Shown piece by piece: positions 1 to 13,049 of a stretch of 64,000 bases of DNA. Origin of the DNA: Manihot esculenta (taxonomy: Eukaryota; Streptophyta; Magnoliopsida; Malpighiales; Euphorbiaceae); assembly GCF_001659605.2 (NCBI RefSeq), contig NC_035164.2:8233038-8297037 (forward strand). The letters are read 5' to 3'. The first letter of the stretch is position 1, and each line of letters begins with the position of its first letter. Both the position numbers and the translations under genes were made by a program. A model generated the notes under the pieces. The model saw nothing but the letters and a program-made list of their open reading frames with translations. It searched no databases and was not told the DNA's origin.

Positions 1-406
1 ATACAATTTTAATATGGTTCATACTAAAAACTTATTGGGAATTCTAACTCTAAATTTAATTAGATTAATATGATTTTCGTTTTAGTCCAAAATCAACTTT
101 TTTTACTAGGATGGTAGAACGGAAATTTCATATAGTCCATCTTACATGAAATAAGAAGCTAATTAGAATTTAGCATGTAAATGATGCTAAATCCAGCCAA
201 ATGGAAATCTTCCTTTTTTTTTTTTTTTACTAATAAAATGTAATTATTGATTTTTTTGTACTCTATTTTTCTTTGAAATCATCGTACGCTATTACTGCTC
301 GTCGAATTTTATATATTACCATTAAAAACATAAAACCAAGTAATTTGCAACTAAATTCACTGAAAATTTATTAGTGGTGGTATTATTAGAAAAAACATAA
401 ATACAT
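1..406. other. AT-rich sequence downstream of the XTH gene
   Basis: I see no coding signal here. The stretch must contain the 3' UTR and polyadenylation region of the minus-strand XTH gene whose stop codon is at 407-409. It is otherwise low-complexity AT-rich DNA with short T and A runs. Confidence 0.6.
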
Positions 407-2075
407 TCAAGCAAGTGAGCACTCAGGAGGGAGTCCTTGAGGAAATCGGTTAGTATCAGCGCAATAGTTGTAAATCATGTAGTTCTCCTGGACCCATTTC
501 ACTGTTGATTGGGCTGTGGCGTTGAGAGTCTGTGTAAGCCATAAATTATCAGAGGAATTGAAGGAGCAAGAGAGAGATCCTGATGGTGATGACCAAATGC
601 ATGCCTGTGCATCGAAGTTGCTATAGGAAGCTGTGAAAGGTGCTTGGCTCCAGTCTGTCTTCACAAGTCCACCCCTTGTGGCCCAATCATCAGCATTCCA
701 TAGGCTAGAGTATATCCACATTGGTTGGCTCTTTGGAAATTCTATACCATTTGATTCCATGTTCTTGAATTCTCTAATGGGTATCCCATCCACCGAGAAA
801 CTTTAAAATTGCAAAAAAAATTTGAAAAAAAATTCATTAAAAATTGTTAAATTCTAATATCATATAAATCTTCTATCTAACTGTCTCAAAATTTCTAATT
901 CAAACACAATTTATGTTGAATCTAAAGAATTAAAAATTAATGTGTAACTGACTTTTCTTCTCGTTAGGAATGTGGAGTATTTGGTTCAAATCAAAAAAAT
1001 CGACCGAATCGAATTAATTTAAAAATTCAATTTGGTATTTTATTTATTTCAGTTCAGTTTGATTTTTAATTTTAAAAATTTTGGTTATTTCAGTTCGGTT
1101 TAGTTTTAATAAAAAAATCAAAAAAATCAAACCGAACCGATTAGTAATAATAATATATTATTTTTAATAATATAGAGAGATTAGATTATATTAACATTAA
1201 AACATTTCAATTAAATTTTAAAATAATAAAAATAAAGTGTAAAAAATAAAAAATTTATTAAAAATTCAAACCGATCAAACTGAATTAAATCGATTCAATT
1301 CGATTCGATTTTTAATTAAAATCGATTCAATTTGATTTTTATAAATACAAAAATTTCAATTTTTAATTTATTCGATTGAATTTAATTTTAAATCAAACTG
1401 ACCAACTGATGATTCTACTTCTAAGGTTACAGTAAGGTTAAGGTTACCGTATATTCTAACAGAAAAAAAAGAGAAGTCTTACATGATGGCTTGAGGATTC
1501 CAAAGAACGGAGTAGGTGTGGAAATCTTGGGTGGGATCAAACCAAAGATAGAATTGTTGTTCTCTGTTTCCTTTTCCTTGAGTGTATACGTTTGTATGGA
1601 GAATATATGGATCTCCACTAAGGTTCCCAAGGAATTCAAAGTCTATTTCATCATGGGCTGACCCTAAGGAAGATAGCTGAACCATTCAAAAACCAAATAA
1701 TTCATTAGTTACATACTTAACTTATAATTAACAAGGGATCAATTACTATCTAATTAATGAAGAAAAAAAAAACCATTTGATCCATGTGTTATACAAAAAT
1801 TTATTAATTAAAGACGAACTCACATAGTAAGCAGTGACAGTTCCAGCAGAATTTCCAGGCACTAGCTTGAGCTGCATATCAATACTCCCAAACAAGTATT
1901 GGTTCTTTGATCTAAAGCCAGAACCAGAAGCTTTGTCAAGAGAAAGAGTGAGAAGTTGGTCATTTTCAAGAATCTTTACTCTACCATCTCCCCAAGTTAT
2001 GTCAAAATATTGACTGAAGTTGCCGGCCGCCGAAGCCGTCAATAAAAAACTCATCACAACAAATCCCACATACAT
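407..2075 (-). CDS. XTH: Xyloglucan endotransglucosylase/hydrolase (XTH), three exons
   Basis: Cuts xyloglucan and rejoins it to another xyloglucan chain (or to water), loosening or strengthening the cell wall; it acts in the apoplast. Exons by hand: 2075-1824, 1676-1483, 800-407, all with GT-AG introns. The 840 coding nt close in frame to 279 aa, normal for the family. A hydrophobic N-terminal signal peptide ends near residue 19. The GH16 catalytic motif [11 protein letters not shown] is at residues 92-102, followed at once by the conserved N-glycosylation site NLS. The C-terminal XET_C domain has four cysteines and ends in the family-typical FPQGLPPEC. The start ATG at 2073-2075 opens the signal peptide. 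Motif style and length suggest group I/II (the TCH4/XTH22-25 type), which favours transferase activity; this subgroup call is inference. No breaks are seen, so it looks functional. Confidence 0.95.
975..1415. repeat. Imperfect palindromic MITE-like repeat in XTH intron 2
   Basis: Intron 2 of the XTH gene (801-1482) is mostly filled by a sequence rich in 'cggttcggttt / aaaccgaaccg'-type motifs. Its two ends are imperfect inverted copies: the left end reads like tttggttcaaatcaaa and the right end, reverse-complemented, like ttggtcagtttgattt. This is the usual build of a MITE or foldback element. No clear target-site duplication was found, so the limits are approximate. Confidence 0.4.
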
Positions 2076-2230
2076 ATTTAGCCCTTCAGAGAATCAGAGT
2101 AAGAGCAGAAGGAAGAGCTTGTCAATGTCGTGCATGGAAATGGCAAAGGCTATATTTATATATACACGTGTATAGGTGTGGGGCACGTGGATGTGGGCTA
2201 GCTAAGACAAACTAATGAGAAAGGAGAGTG
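2076..2230 (-). promoter_or_regulatory. XTH promoter: TATA box and two G-boxes
   Basis: Reading the minus strand, a TATATAAATATA box lies at 2151-2164, about 76 nt upstream of the ATG. Two palindromic CACGTG G-boxes follow further upstream at 2165-2170 and 2184-2189. G-boxes bind bHLH and bZIP factors, and BZR/BES-type factors also bind this core. That fits the known hormone and light responsiveness of XTH genes, but binding here is inference. Confidence 0.6.
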
Positions 2231-3180
2231 GTTGGGAATCATATGTAATTTTTTCTTTTTTTGGACTTATGTTTGAAATATCAAATAATACTAGTTTAGT
2301 ATTTCTTTTTTATTAAAAAAAATCAGACAGTAAATTTCAACCGAAAACCAGAATTTAATATTTTTTTTTACGCCTTTCACTTAAATTTTAAAAGAATTTC
2401 ATACTTAAATAAATATTTTTTAAATAAATACTTTATAATTTTAATATTTTATTAAATATTTTCTTTTTTAATTTATTTTCAATAAATAGAATAATTTTAA
2501 AATATTAATTAGATTCATCATATTTGTATGAACATTTTAATTGAAAAGTAATATAGTATTATTTTTTTTCTTTTTATTTTTTTGTTTAAATATAGAATAT
2601 TTATTGTTTTTCTTAACTTATTTAAAATTATTAAACGATGATAAAAAATATATTGTTAAGAGAGATAGCCATAAAATTTATAAAGAGATATTTTGATGAA
2701 TTAGAAAATAAAATATTATAACAATTAAAGGTATTCCTTATAAAAAAAGGGAAAAAAGTTTCAAGTGAGAATAATTTTCAAAATATTAGGTAAATAAATA
2801 AATTATTACCATATATATATTGAGACGTTATTGAAGTATTAGCAGAATGCATGTATTAGAGAGAATTGATATGGGAGGTTGAAATATGGATGGATGAGAG
2901 AGAGATATGTTGAAATCTTAAGTTTAAATTGTAACGGAAATTAATTGTTTTCCGTTACATATTTAATTTTTATTATAATGATCTAATATAATTTTACTTA
3001 ATAAATTTAATCTGATGGTAGATGTATTTGAATAAATCTGAGAGATATTAAATTATATCCCTCAATTTTTTATTTTATTTTTTGAAAAAAATATCTAATA
3101 TAATTATAATAGATATATTAATTTTATGATTTTATATAAATATTTAATTATGAGAAATATCGAATGAAAAAAAAAAAAAA

Positions 3181-3912
3181 ACCAGAGTCAAATATGGTAG
3201 CTTTCTTGCAAAGTTGTTGTTTACCAACTTAATTATGCCCATTTGTAATTAAGGACATATATACAATCACCAACTAATGCCTGCTTAAAATGAAAATAGC
3301 ATTTTGAAAAATTACTCCCTAGAAAAGTTCAAATTAATTAATAATTCTAACTTTTTCTAATAATTTATTATTTAATTTTTATAATATAAAAATATTTATT
3401 TATCGGTTCAATTCCAATAAACAGACGATTTTTCTCTATTTATTTAATTTTTTAATGTTTTACATGGTTGATTTTTTTAAATAAAATAATACAATAAAAC
3501 ATTTTTAAAAAATTAAAAAATTATTAAAAAGATATTTATTAATTTTAGGTATTAAATATTTTAATTTAATTTTTATAATAAAAAAATTTATTAATTAATT
3601 TTTTAATTTTATAAAAATATAAATTAATTAGTCCATTTGATTAAAGATATTTTAGACTTTTTTTCAACACTTAACAATTAAAATTAATGCAGAAACTAAT
3701 TAATAAAATTTATAAAATCTTAAAAATATTTTAATATATTTTTTAAAATTAGAAAACTAATTGCTAATTTTTCATATACCACAAAAATCAAATAATAATT
3801 TTTTTTATACATATAAGTTTTGTTTCTAGAAATTAATATACCTCCCCTTTCTCCTAAATTTGAATATCTAATATTTGTTTGGTCAAAGAAATGGTCATTA
3901 TCTTCTCTTTGA
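3181..3912 (+). repeat. Diverged direct repeat, copy 1
   Basis: This segment begins with a conserved block (key part aatatggtagctttc, then ttaccaacttaatt) and ends with atatttgtttggtcaaagaa and tcttctctttgaa. The same blocks in the same order recur at 4785-5430. Between them lies a member of the 'ttagtccctata' repeat family. The copies differ by many substitutions and indels, so the duplication is old. Confidence 0.6.
3363..3800. repeat. Dispersed 'ttagtccctata' AT-rich repeat, copy 1
   Basis: Contains repeated phrases of the type 'tta(g)ttagtccntttaat', 'attttaggtattaaatattt' and 'tattttagactttttt'. The same phrases in the same order occur at 4955-5310 and 11405-11790. One end reads 'ttatttaattttta' and the other 'aaatcaaataataatt', suggesting terminal inverted repeats and a MITE-like origin. 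Limits are approximate. Confidence 0.45.
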
Positions 3913-3915
3913 AAA

Positions 3916-3957
<42 letters not shown>

Positions 3958-4784
3958 GATAAGTATGTCTATTTTGAAACAATTTTATTTTAGATAAATT
4001 AAATTTTAATCCTTTAATTTTAATATAATTAATAAATTAATTTCTATATTTTTAAAATTAAATATTTAAATTTTTTTATAATCGGTCCATCCAAATTAAA
4101 ATTTCTCTATCTATTTTAATCGTTAAAAGTATAAAAATATCTTTAATATCTTTTTTAAATGGATAAATTACACTTGAATTCTTGAATTTTAATATAATTA
4201 ATGAATTAGTCCCTATATTTTTAAAAACATACACTTAAATCTCTCTATAATCAATCTGTCTTCCTCTACTATAATTTAAATATTTTGATCTTTCATTTTT
4301 TATTTAAAAGAACACTTAAATCTTTATTAACTTTTATCTATAATATCTTATTTAACTAATTTTTAATACTTTTATAATTCAATTTTTATTTATTAAAATA
4401 TTTTAGTACTTGTAATTTTAAAATTTTCAGAAAATTCTTACGATTTCAACTATTTTTAAGTGGTATCAAATAATTTTTAAATAGATTATAAACGTTTATA
4501 AAGAATATTTTAGAGAGAAATTATACTTTTAAAAGAAATTTAATCATTCACTAGTTTCGAATTAATATCTATATTGAATGAAAGATCTGTAATTTTAAAT
4601 ATATTAAATATGAAGAAATTTATGGATTTAGTTTTAAAAACATAAGAATTAATTTTTTTAACATAATGAGATTCAAATGACACAACATATTATTATATTA
4701 TTATTTATAAAAGACAAATTATATATATACATTTTTTTTACTTTATAATTTTAATTATTAAAAAAAAGAAAGAAAAAGGAAGCA

Positions 4785-5430
4785 GAATCGAATATGGTAG
4801 CTTTCATGCAAAGTTGGTGCTTACCAACTTAATTTTGCCCACCTGTGAAGAAGGATATATATATATATATATAATCACAAACTAATACCTGCTTATAACA
4901 TTTTGAAAAATTAATTAAAAATTCTAACTTTTTTTATATATTAAATAATTTATTACTTAGTCCTTGTAGTATAAAAAAACTCACTTATTAGTCCATTGAT
5001 TTTAAAAAACACATTAAAACATTCTTGAAATATTAGAAAATTACTAAATAGTCATTCATTAATTTTAGGCATTAAATATTTTTATTTAGTTCCTATAATA
5101 TGAAAAAATTTATTAGTTGATCTTTTAATTTCACAAAAATATAAATTAATTAGTTCCTTTAATTAAGAGTATTTTAGATTTTTTCTCATCATTTAATAAC
5201 TAAAATTAATATAGAGACTAATTAATAAAATTTTAAAAATATTTTAATATATTTTTTAAATCAAATGACTCACTAATTTTTTTTCATATTATAGAGAGTA
5301 AATAATAATTTTTTTGTATTTTTATCTATTAATATACCTTCCTTATGCTCAATTTGAATCTCTAATATTTGTTTGGTCAAAGAATTGAAAAGAAGAAATG
5401 GTCATTCTATCTTCTCTTTGAATTTTCACT
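4785..5430 (+). repeat. Diverged direct repeat, copy 2
   Basis: Second copy of the segment at 3181-3912. It has the same opening block (aatatggtagctttc at about 4791) and the same closing block (atatttgtttggtcaaagaa at about 5368). The start-to-start offset is about 1.6 kb. Confidence 0.6.
4955..5310. repeat. Dispersed 'ttagtccctata' AT-rich repeat, copy 2
   Basis: Same order of phrases as copy 1: ttacttagtccttgtag, then aattttaggcattaaat, then agtattttagatttttt, then agagagtaaataataatt at the far end. The start (ttattacttagtcc) and end (agtaaataataa) are roughly inverted relative to each other. Confidence 0.5.
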
Positions 5431-5584
5431 TAAATTTAATCCTATATTTTTCATTAAGCTTAAATAATTGATGCATAAAAACATGATTTTGATTTTGGAA
5501 TAATTTTGTCTTTTACAAAGTTTTATGTTTTTAAAAATTATTATTAGATGAATTGTTAAAATTTAATTTAATATTTGAAATATA

Positions 5585-8110
5585 AACCACAGAATTAAAA
5601 CGATTCATAATGCTAATGAATTTATATCTCAAGCTTTTAATGATTATTATATGTCAGTTGGAATAACTATTGAAAAGTTTATTTTACATATTTATACACA
5701 AAATAGACTAGGAAAATCATTCATTAATCATTAGACCATTGCTCATGAAAATGAAACTTCTTATTTATTCACATTATAAGTTCTCTTTGCTGCAATTGGC
5801 TTTTGGTTATGAACTATATATTTTCTATTTTAGAATTTTTGGATGTCCTGTATATGTTCCGATTTCTCTACTACAACCCACAAAGATGGGTCCCCAAAGA
5901 AGATTGAGAATTTATATTGGATATAAATCTCCTTCTATAATTAAATATTTTGAGTCATTGATCGAAAATTTATTTACGGCACCATTTGTCGATTGTTATT
6001 TCCAACATTAGAGGAAGAAAATAAGCAGCTGAAAAAAATAAATTACATGGATTGAATTATCTTTATCTTCTCTAGATTCTTTTATAAAACAATGTGAACT
6101 AAAAGTATAGAAGATAATTAATTTAAATATTATAAGTTAATTGCCAAATGTATTTATTGACTTAAAAAGAGTCGCTAAATCTCATATACTAGCCGATAAT
6201 ACTCTAATTCAAATTGATTTCCTAGTAGGACAATTTGATATTGTAAATAATAGTAAGTCACACCTAAAGTGTGGTAGATCAGTCAATTCCGAAGATAAAA
6301 AAATCCTCAAAAATAAAAGAAGGAAATAATCATAATGGTCAAATTGTGGAGGCGGATGCTCGTAAAGAGATCCAAGACATAACTAATAATGAAACTCCAT
6401 AAGAGTTTCAGGTACTTGAAAATAATAAAAATAAAGAGATCTCAGTTAGTTATATCTATAGCGGTAAAAGATGGAGTCGAAAAGATGTTGTTATCGACAA
6501 TATTTTTGCATAAAATATGTTGTAGATATCTTAAAACAAAGTGATGATCTTGAACTTAAATAAGTTGAAGAAGGTAGACATAGAGATAATTGGCTAAAAT
6601 AGAAAAATGCAATTCTAGCATAATTAAATTCACTTTCAAACCGTAAAGTTTTTGAATATATAGTCCAATACCTAGAGGTGTAAAGTCAGTCGGTTACAAA
6701 TAGGTATTTGCACAAAACCAAAATAAGAAAAATAAAGTGGTGAGATAGACTTGTAGTACAAATATTTCTGCAAAGACCCAACATCAATTATGAAGAGACT
6801 TATTCTCCTGTAGTGGATGCAATCATTTTTAGGTAACTTATTAATCTCGTTGTACGTGAAAAGCTTGATATGTATCTTATGGGTATTGTTACATTCTATT
6901 TGTATAGTTCATTTGATAGTGAAATTTATATAAAAATGCTTGAAACATGTAAAATTTTTGAGAGAATTTTGCAATACAATTATGAAAATCCTTATATGAA
7001 TTAAAATAATTTAGACGTATGTAATATAACCGTTTTAGTAAATACTTGTTGAAGGAAGGTTATATCCAATATGTCCATGTTTTTATAAAAAGTTTTGGAT
7101 CAAAATTTTTTTGTAATTGTTGTGTATATAGATGATATAGATATCATTTGAACTCTTGAAATTCTTCAAAAGCAACCGATTATAAATAAAAGATCTTGGA
7201 AAAATAATATTTTGTCTCGGCCTGTAAATTGAGCACTTAAAAAATGAATTTTTTTCTATCAATCGACTAATACAGAAAATATCATAAAGCGATTTATATG
7301 GATAAAGCATTTCCATTAAATACTCCAATGGTTATAAGATCGCTAGATGTAAATAAAGATAATTTTCATCCTCACAAAAATAATGAATAACTTCTTACTC
7401 TTAAAGTATCATATCTTAGTGCTATAGGAGCACTACTGTATCTTGCTAATAATACACATTTTGATATAGCATTTATTGTAAGTTTGTTAACAAGACTTAG
7501 TTCTTCTCTAATAAGAAGACATTGCAATGGAGTTAAATATATATTTCAATATCTCCAAGGAACGATTGATATGGGTTATTTTATTCGAATGAATTCGGAT
7601 CAAAATAATTGGCTATGCAGATGCAGGATATTTATTAAATTCACATAAAACCAATTTTCAAATGAGTAATTTGTTCACTTGCAAGGCACAACTATGTCGT
7701 TGCATCTTGCAAAACAAATTTTGGCTGCTACTTCTTCAAATCATGTAGAAATACTTGCAATGCATGAGGTAAGTCAAGAATATGTTTAAGTGAGATTATT
7801 GATCCAATATATCCAGAGAATATGTGGTTTGATTTTGGAGGAAATTATTCCAATGATATCGTATGAAGATACTGCAGCATGCATAGCTCAACTAAGGGAA
7901 TGATACATTAAAAGAGATAGAACGAAACATATTTTACTAAATGTTTTTTTACTCATAACCTTTAGAAATATGGTGACATAAACCTTCAATAAATTTGTTT
8001 AAGTGATAATCTTGTAGATTTATTTACCAAATCATTGCCGACTGCAACTTTTCAGAAGTTAGTATATGATATTGGCATGCATTGACTCAAAGACGTTAAA
8101 TGATGCTGTT
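5585..8110 (+). pseudogene. Decayed Ty1/copia pol fragment (integrase to RNase H)
   Basis: A 5'-truncated copia polyprotein with many stops and frameshifts. It opens inside the integrase core (a NANEF-like relic of the second catalytic Asp region, then SQAFNDY at about 5630). It continues with the integrase C-terminal part at 5739-6011 (FGCPVYVPI, TKMGPQRRL) and reverse transcriptase near 6780 (RPNINYEETYSPVVDA). A YIDDI relic of the YVDD active site is near 7125, RNase H/YLANNTHFDIAF-type sequence is at 7430-7560, and DLFTKSLPT is near 8020. Gag, protease and the 5' LTR are absent. It cannot be functional and is much older than the copia copy at 13.9 kb. Confidence 0.8.
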
Positions 8111-8114
8111 ATGA

Positions 8115-8890
8115 TGAGAGTAAAATAATATTATACTCTTTTTTCTTAGTCAGATTTATCCAACAAGGTTTTCTTTGATAAGATTTTTAACAAGATAACT
8201 TGAAGTAATCGCAATATTGTATACTCTTTTTCTTTCGCTGGTTTTTTTTATTACACAATTTTTTTTCTCATAAGGTTTTAATGAGACATATTATTCATGG
8301 ACATCCATGATACTCTCTCCATTTCGTAATTTTGTTGACTTTATTTTTTCACACTTATTAAAATAGATAATTTTTTAAAATTAAGTTTTTAATTATAATC
8401 TTCTTAAAAATATTAAATTTTATTAAATATTAAGAAATGTTTTGAATATTTATTTTAAAACATAATATTTAATGAGAATTTGTTTTGAAAATAAAATAAA
8501 ATTAAAAAAGATTATAATAATTCATTTATATATTTACTATAATATCAATTAGAAAAGTGAATAATAAATTTAAAATGAGTAAAAAAGGAATCATTAAAGT
8601 AGAAATTTATATCCTACTAAATTACATAACCCCTAATTTCTTGCCCATTCAATTATATAACTCCCTAATTGTAATACCCAAATATATTTATGTTTGAGAA
8701 GCTATAAACAGAAGCTATGCAAAGCTTGAATATTATAATTTTCATTTCTCCATCTTTTTCTTGTTCTTATTAAATTGCATATCTTTATGTTTATCTTACA
8801 TCAACTTATTCTTTATTCTCTTTTTTTTTTCATTTATTTTATAACACTAACAAATTTATTTAATGTTAATAATATATCATGTTAATCATA
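8115..8890 (+). mobile_element. Probable degenerate 3' LTR of the decayed copia element
   Basis: Directly after the pol relic come paired stretches of the type 'actcttttt...ggttttt' and 'aaggtttttaa', typical of this copia LTR group. They are followed by a 'cccaaatatatttatg...ctataaacagaagcta' block that resembles the transcription-start and R/U5 part. The ends are too decayed to place exactly and no matching 5' LTR was seen. Confidence 0.4.
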
Positions 8891-11800
8891 TTCCACAAAC
8901 AATGGGAAAAAAAGAAAAAAAGAAAGCCTTTTTGCCCTCAAATTTTGGAGTGATGTTTTTTTTTTTAATTTACTCAAATATTTTCATTTAGGTCAAATTA
9001 TTCTATTATTTGAAAAAATAAAATAATGATTTAAAAAAAATATTAATTTATATTTTTTCTTAATTAAAATGAGAAAATAAAATAAATATAATCAATATTT
9101 ATTATTAAATTATTTTTATAATAATAAAATATAATTATTATTATACCCTTATAATTTACCTAACTTATTAAAATATCTTTTACATTTTTATTTTGTTAAC
9201 TAAGAAGAATACTCGTCAGTTTCTACTATTTTTTTTTTATTATTCTATTAGTCAAAACAGAAAAAGGTGTTTTTACTATCAAATTATCATTATTATATTA
9301 AGTAAAACTTGCTCCACCATTCGCATCTCTCTTCATATTTTTACCCTTTAAATTTGGCTCTCTCTGTCCACTGTATGGTGGAATGCTCGAGGAGGGAAGA
9401 TAGCTACCGATTGCCGGTAAGAGTATGCCTGCATGAGGAGAAAAGGTTTGTCAAGTGTTGGACTGGAATTCAAAATGTCACCTTCTGGTGGGATAGGTGG
9501 AAAAAGCGGGAGGGACGAGGATTTCAAAGTCTAAAAACAACCCTAATCAATAGTATTATTATTGCAAAGATAACAAGTGTAAGTTTTTTAAATTGAGCTA
9601 TTTCTGCCGCTTCTATCGGTAATAGCTGAGTTTCAGATTGAATCTTGCAAGTAATTTCGAGGTTGCTTGAAGAGTTAAGTTGATATGTTGAAGATCAAGA
9701 AAGAGAGTACATAAATTTATGGAAAACCAGAGAAGATTGAGATATTTAAAAACTAAAATTATTATACTGTTAGACCTAATTTAGTTAGGTTAAAAGTATA
9801 TTTTATTAACACTTTTTATTTATAAATTTGTTAATATATTTTATTTTTAAATTAAAATTAAATAATGGAAAGTATATTATTTTTTTTAAAAAAATCATAA
9901 ATAAATATATTTTAAAAACCTTTATTGGAAAAAATAATCTAAATGTTTACCATATATTCTGATTTTAAAATTTTGGACAATAAAATCAATTTTTTTTATA
10001 TATATTTTAATTTATCTTTTATTTTAATCAATTTGCCAGAGTAAAATTATTTTTTTAAAAATTTATTAGATAAAAAATTTAAATGTTTATATTAATTTAT
10101 ATTTATATTTAAAATTTTAAATTTTATATAATAAAACTAAATCTTTCTGAAATTGTATGATTATAATTAAAATGACTAAATTGAATATAAAAAAGTTAAT
10201 AAGAAATTATAATATAATTCTTAAAATTTTATATTAATAAATATATAATACTTCAATTTAAATTTTATATTAAAAATAAATTTATTAAATAAACATTTAT
10301 TACAAATAAATTTTTACTACATATAAATATTATATATTAAAATAATTCATTAAAAATTTATACTCACTATTATAAATTATGTATATATTTTAATATATAA
10401 AAAATTATATTTTACATTAATAATATTAAATATTCATATTTTATTTTACTTATCTATATAATAATTATACTTGTAATGTATATTAATTTATTAATTAATC
10501 TGATAAAAAACTAAATTTCATATCAATTTAAATAAAATGTAATATTATATATTTTATATTATAATTTTTTTTACATTTTAAAGTTTTATTAAACTCCAAT
10601 ATATGTATAAAAATTGAGAACAAAAAGTAAATAATACGCTTAACAAAAAAAATATTGTTAAAATAAAAATATATATTTTAAGAACTATTTTATTAATTAA
10701 ATAAAATTTTAAGAACTATATTATAAATTTTTAATAACTTTTCATATTAAATTTATTTCTCTTAATTATAATCGAGATAAAATAAAAAATTTTAATTTTA
10801 TTATAAAAAATTTAAAATTTTTGAATACAAATATGAATGAACGCAAACGTTTTATTTTTTTATTTAACACATCATTTAAAGAATAATTCTATATGATATG
10901 ATATATAGATTAAAATAATTAATTGAAATATATGATTAAAATTAATTAAAGTATATATAATTAAAATTAATTAAAGTATATAATTAAAATTCAAATAAAT
11001 ATAAAAGCATTAGTTTTATTGTTTAAATTTTTGATATCAAAATATAAATGTGAAAAATTATAAATATTTATTTTAAAAATACTTTTAAATATAAATTATT
11101 TTTCACGAATAAATAAAATCTAAGTTTGATTATGGTTATAGCAAGATATGTTACGGCATTTTGACTTAATTTGTGTGATGCGAATTAAAATTATAAATGA
11201 GAAAAATTATTTTTTAGCTGTTAAAGTATAACATAATTAATGAATTTATTTCTCAGTTTTTAAAATTTTGAACCTAACATTTTCATACTTGAAATTTAAT
11301 TCTGAAATCTATGGTTACTCTATAAAAAATATCTGTTAAGTTAATGATTTTCACCTGATCAAAGAAAGAGAATAAATATAATATTAAAAATATCTTTATC
11401 AATAATAAAATAAAAAATTACTATTTAATCTCTATAATATGGAAAAACTCACTATTTAATCTTTCGAATTTGAAAAATACATGAAAATTTCTCTAATATT
11501 TTAAAAATTTATTAGTTAGTTCATCTATTAATTTTATTACTAAACATTTTACTATTTAATCCCTATAATTTAGAAAAAATTATTAGTTGATTCCTCAAAT
11601 TATTAAAAAATTTATCAATTAGTCTCTCCATATCTAGAATATTTTAGATTTTTTATAATATTTAACGACTAAAATTAATGAAAAGACTAACTAGTAGATT
11701 TTTTAAAATGTCAAAAACATTTTAATGAATTTTTTAAATGGCGAGCAGTAATCAATAGCGAGTGGCATCACAAAAATAATTTCTATTAAGTTTGAACTTT

Positions 11801-12909
11801 TTATTTTTAATAATTTAAATTTTATATATTTTAATTTTTATTATATCGCTGAATTTGAATATTAAATTTATTGAAAATTTTATTTGTTTATGAAAATTGA
11901 ATTTGAAATTTTCTTTCTTGAATTTTGATGAAATTAAACTTTAGAAACTAAAGTGATAAATTTGTGTTAAATTTTTTGAAGTATTAAATTCAAAACATAG
12001 AGAGACAAATCTATTAATTATATAATAATTTAAATACGAAAATATATTTTTTCCTTCAATTATCTGTGAGAGACCTATAAATTTATAAAAATTAAATGTT
12101 AAAAATTAAAATATTAAATTTTAAAAAGGATAGTTCAATCATTTTTTTCTATCACTAATGGCATTTTGAAAAATCTCTAATTAAATTTCATGAACGTGTT
12201 GATATATAAGGTTTAAATGACATGAATTTTAATGACATTATTAAGATTAAATATAAATTGGTTTAAGCCGAAGACCGATTAGAAACTACACAAAAATATA
12301 AGAACCGAAAATCGGATAGAACAGAATTTGAAAATGTTAAAAATCAAATTAAAAAATGTACCAAAATTTTAATTCAATTTCGATTCTCGGGCAGACCCAA
12401 ACCGATACCTCAAACCGCATCCGCAAAGACCTGATTTTATTTTATATTCTACAATTCATTTCAACTGGAATTCAAGGACATGATTCTGTAACCTCCAAGT
12501 AATTTATTACCAAATCCCCTTAAATTCATAGCACTATGTTCTTTTTTTTTTTTTTTCATCTTTATTTTAGGAAAGGTTTTTCTCTATTAAACTTACAACT
12601 CATGGTTCTTCAAAAAATGATTTGAAAAATTCAAAAAATAATATATAAAAGCCTTTTCTTAGTACCAAACACAAAAACATGACCATTTCAAGATCAATAC
12701 TCAAATATTACATTTAAAATAATAATAATAATAGAATCGAACATTTTATTATTCCAAAGAATATTGGATTAAAAACTTTGAATAACATGAATAAATAATC
12801 AAATATTAGATATAAATATTCCTGATCTTAAATAGCAGAAATAAAATAAAATAGAGAGATTTTTGTCAAATACCAAACACTACAAACCACTAAAATACAA
12901 ACACTAAGA
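8891..12909. other. AT-rich spacer; no gene recognised
   Basis: About 4 kb of very AT-rich DNA. A slightly GC-richer patch at 9309-9596 holds an open frame of up to 95 codons with no ATG at its head and no recognisable motif; I do not call it a gene. A copy of the 'ttagtccctata' repeat sits at 11405-11790. At 12260-12430 is a patch with 'aaaccgataccnnaaaccgc'-like motifs, similar in style to the XTH intron repeat. Confidence 0.5.
11405..11790. repeat. Dispersed 'ttagtccctata' AT-rich repeat, copy 3
   Basis: Third clear member of the family: aaattactatttaatctc at the start, then ttttactatttaatccctat, attagtctctccatatc and attttagattttttataat in the same order as at 3.4 and 5.0 kb. Shorter fragments with similar phrases occur near 27610 and near 29240-29470. 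Confidence 0.45.
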
Positions 12910-13049
12910 TTCTGTTCAGCAAGACTATCTTGTTTAGTAGTTATTAGCTTGTATAGTAATTATTAGCTATTCTAATTGCAGTCAGCCAAAAACTAAAAGA
13001 CCTCTCATAACAGTAAACACTAATTTAAAACATTGCTGCTGAACAGAAC
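12910..13049. mobile_element. Small MITE-like inverted-repeat element
   Basis: A 140-bp sequence with terminal inverted repeats: ttctgttcagcaa at 12910-12922 and ttgctgctgaacagaa at 13033-13048, pairing over about 13 bases with a short insertion. It has no coding capacity. The interior has a duplicated 'agtantattagct' phrase. The target-site duplication is unclear, so the superfamily is unassigned (hAT-like or Harbinger-like). Confidence 0.5.

Larger units (their letters stand above)
2231..5584. other. AT-rich spacer without genes
   Basis: No protein-coding gene is visible on either strand. The stretch consists of AT-rich DNA, a diverged direct duplication (about 3181-3912 and 4785-5430), members of a dispersed 'ttagtccctata' repeat family, and TA microsatellites at about 3923-3951 and 4855-4873. 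Confidence 0.6.

Noticed and set aside
1427..1639. 70-codon minus-strand frame overlapping XTH exon 2
   Set aside because: Out of frame with the XTH protein, whose [11 protein letters not shown] motif and splice sites fix the true frame.
7083..7328. 81-codon minus-strand frame
   Set aside because: Antisense to the readable copia RT relic and rich in low-complexity AT codons.
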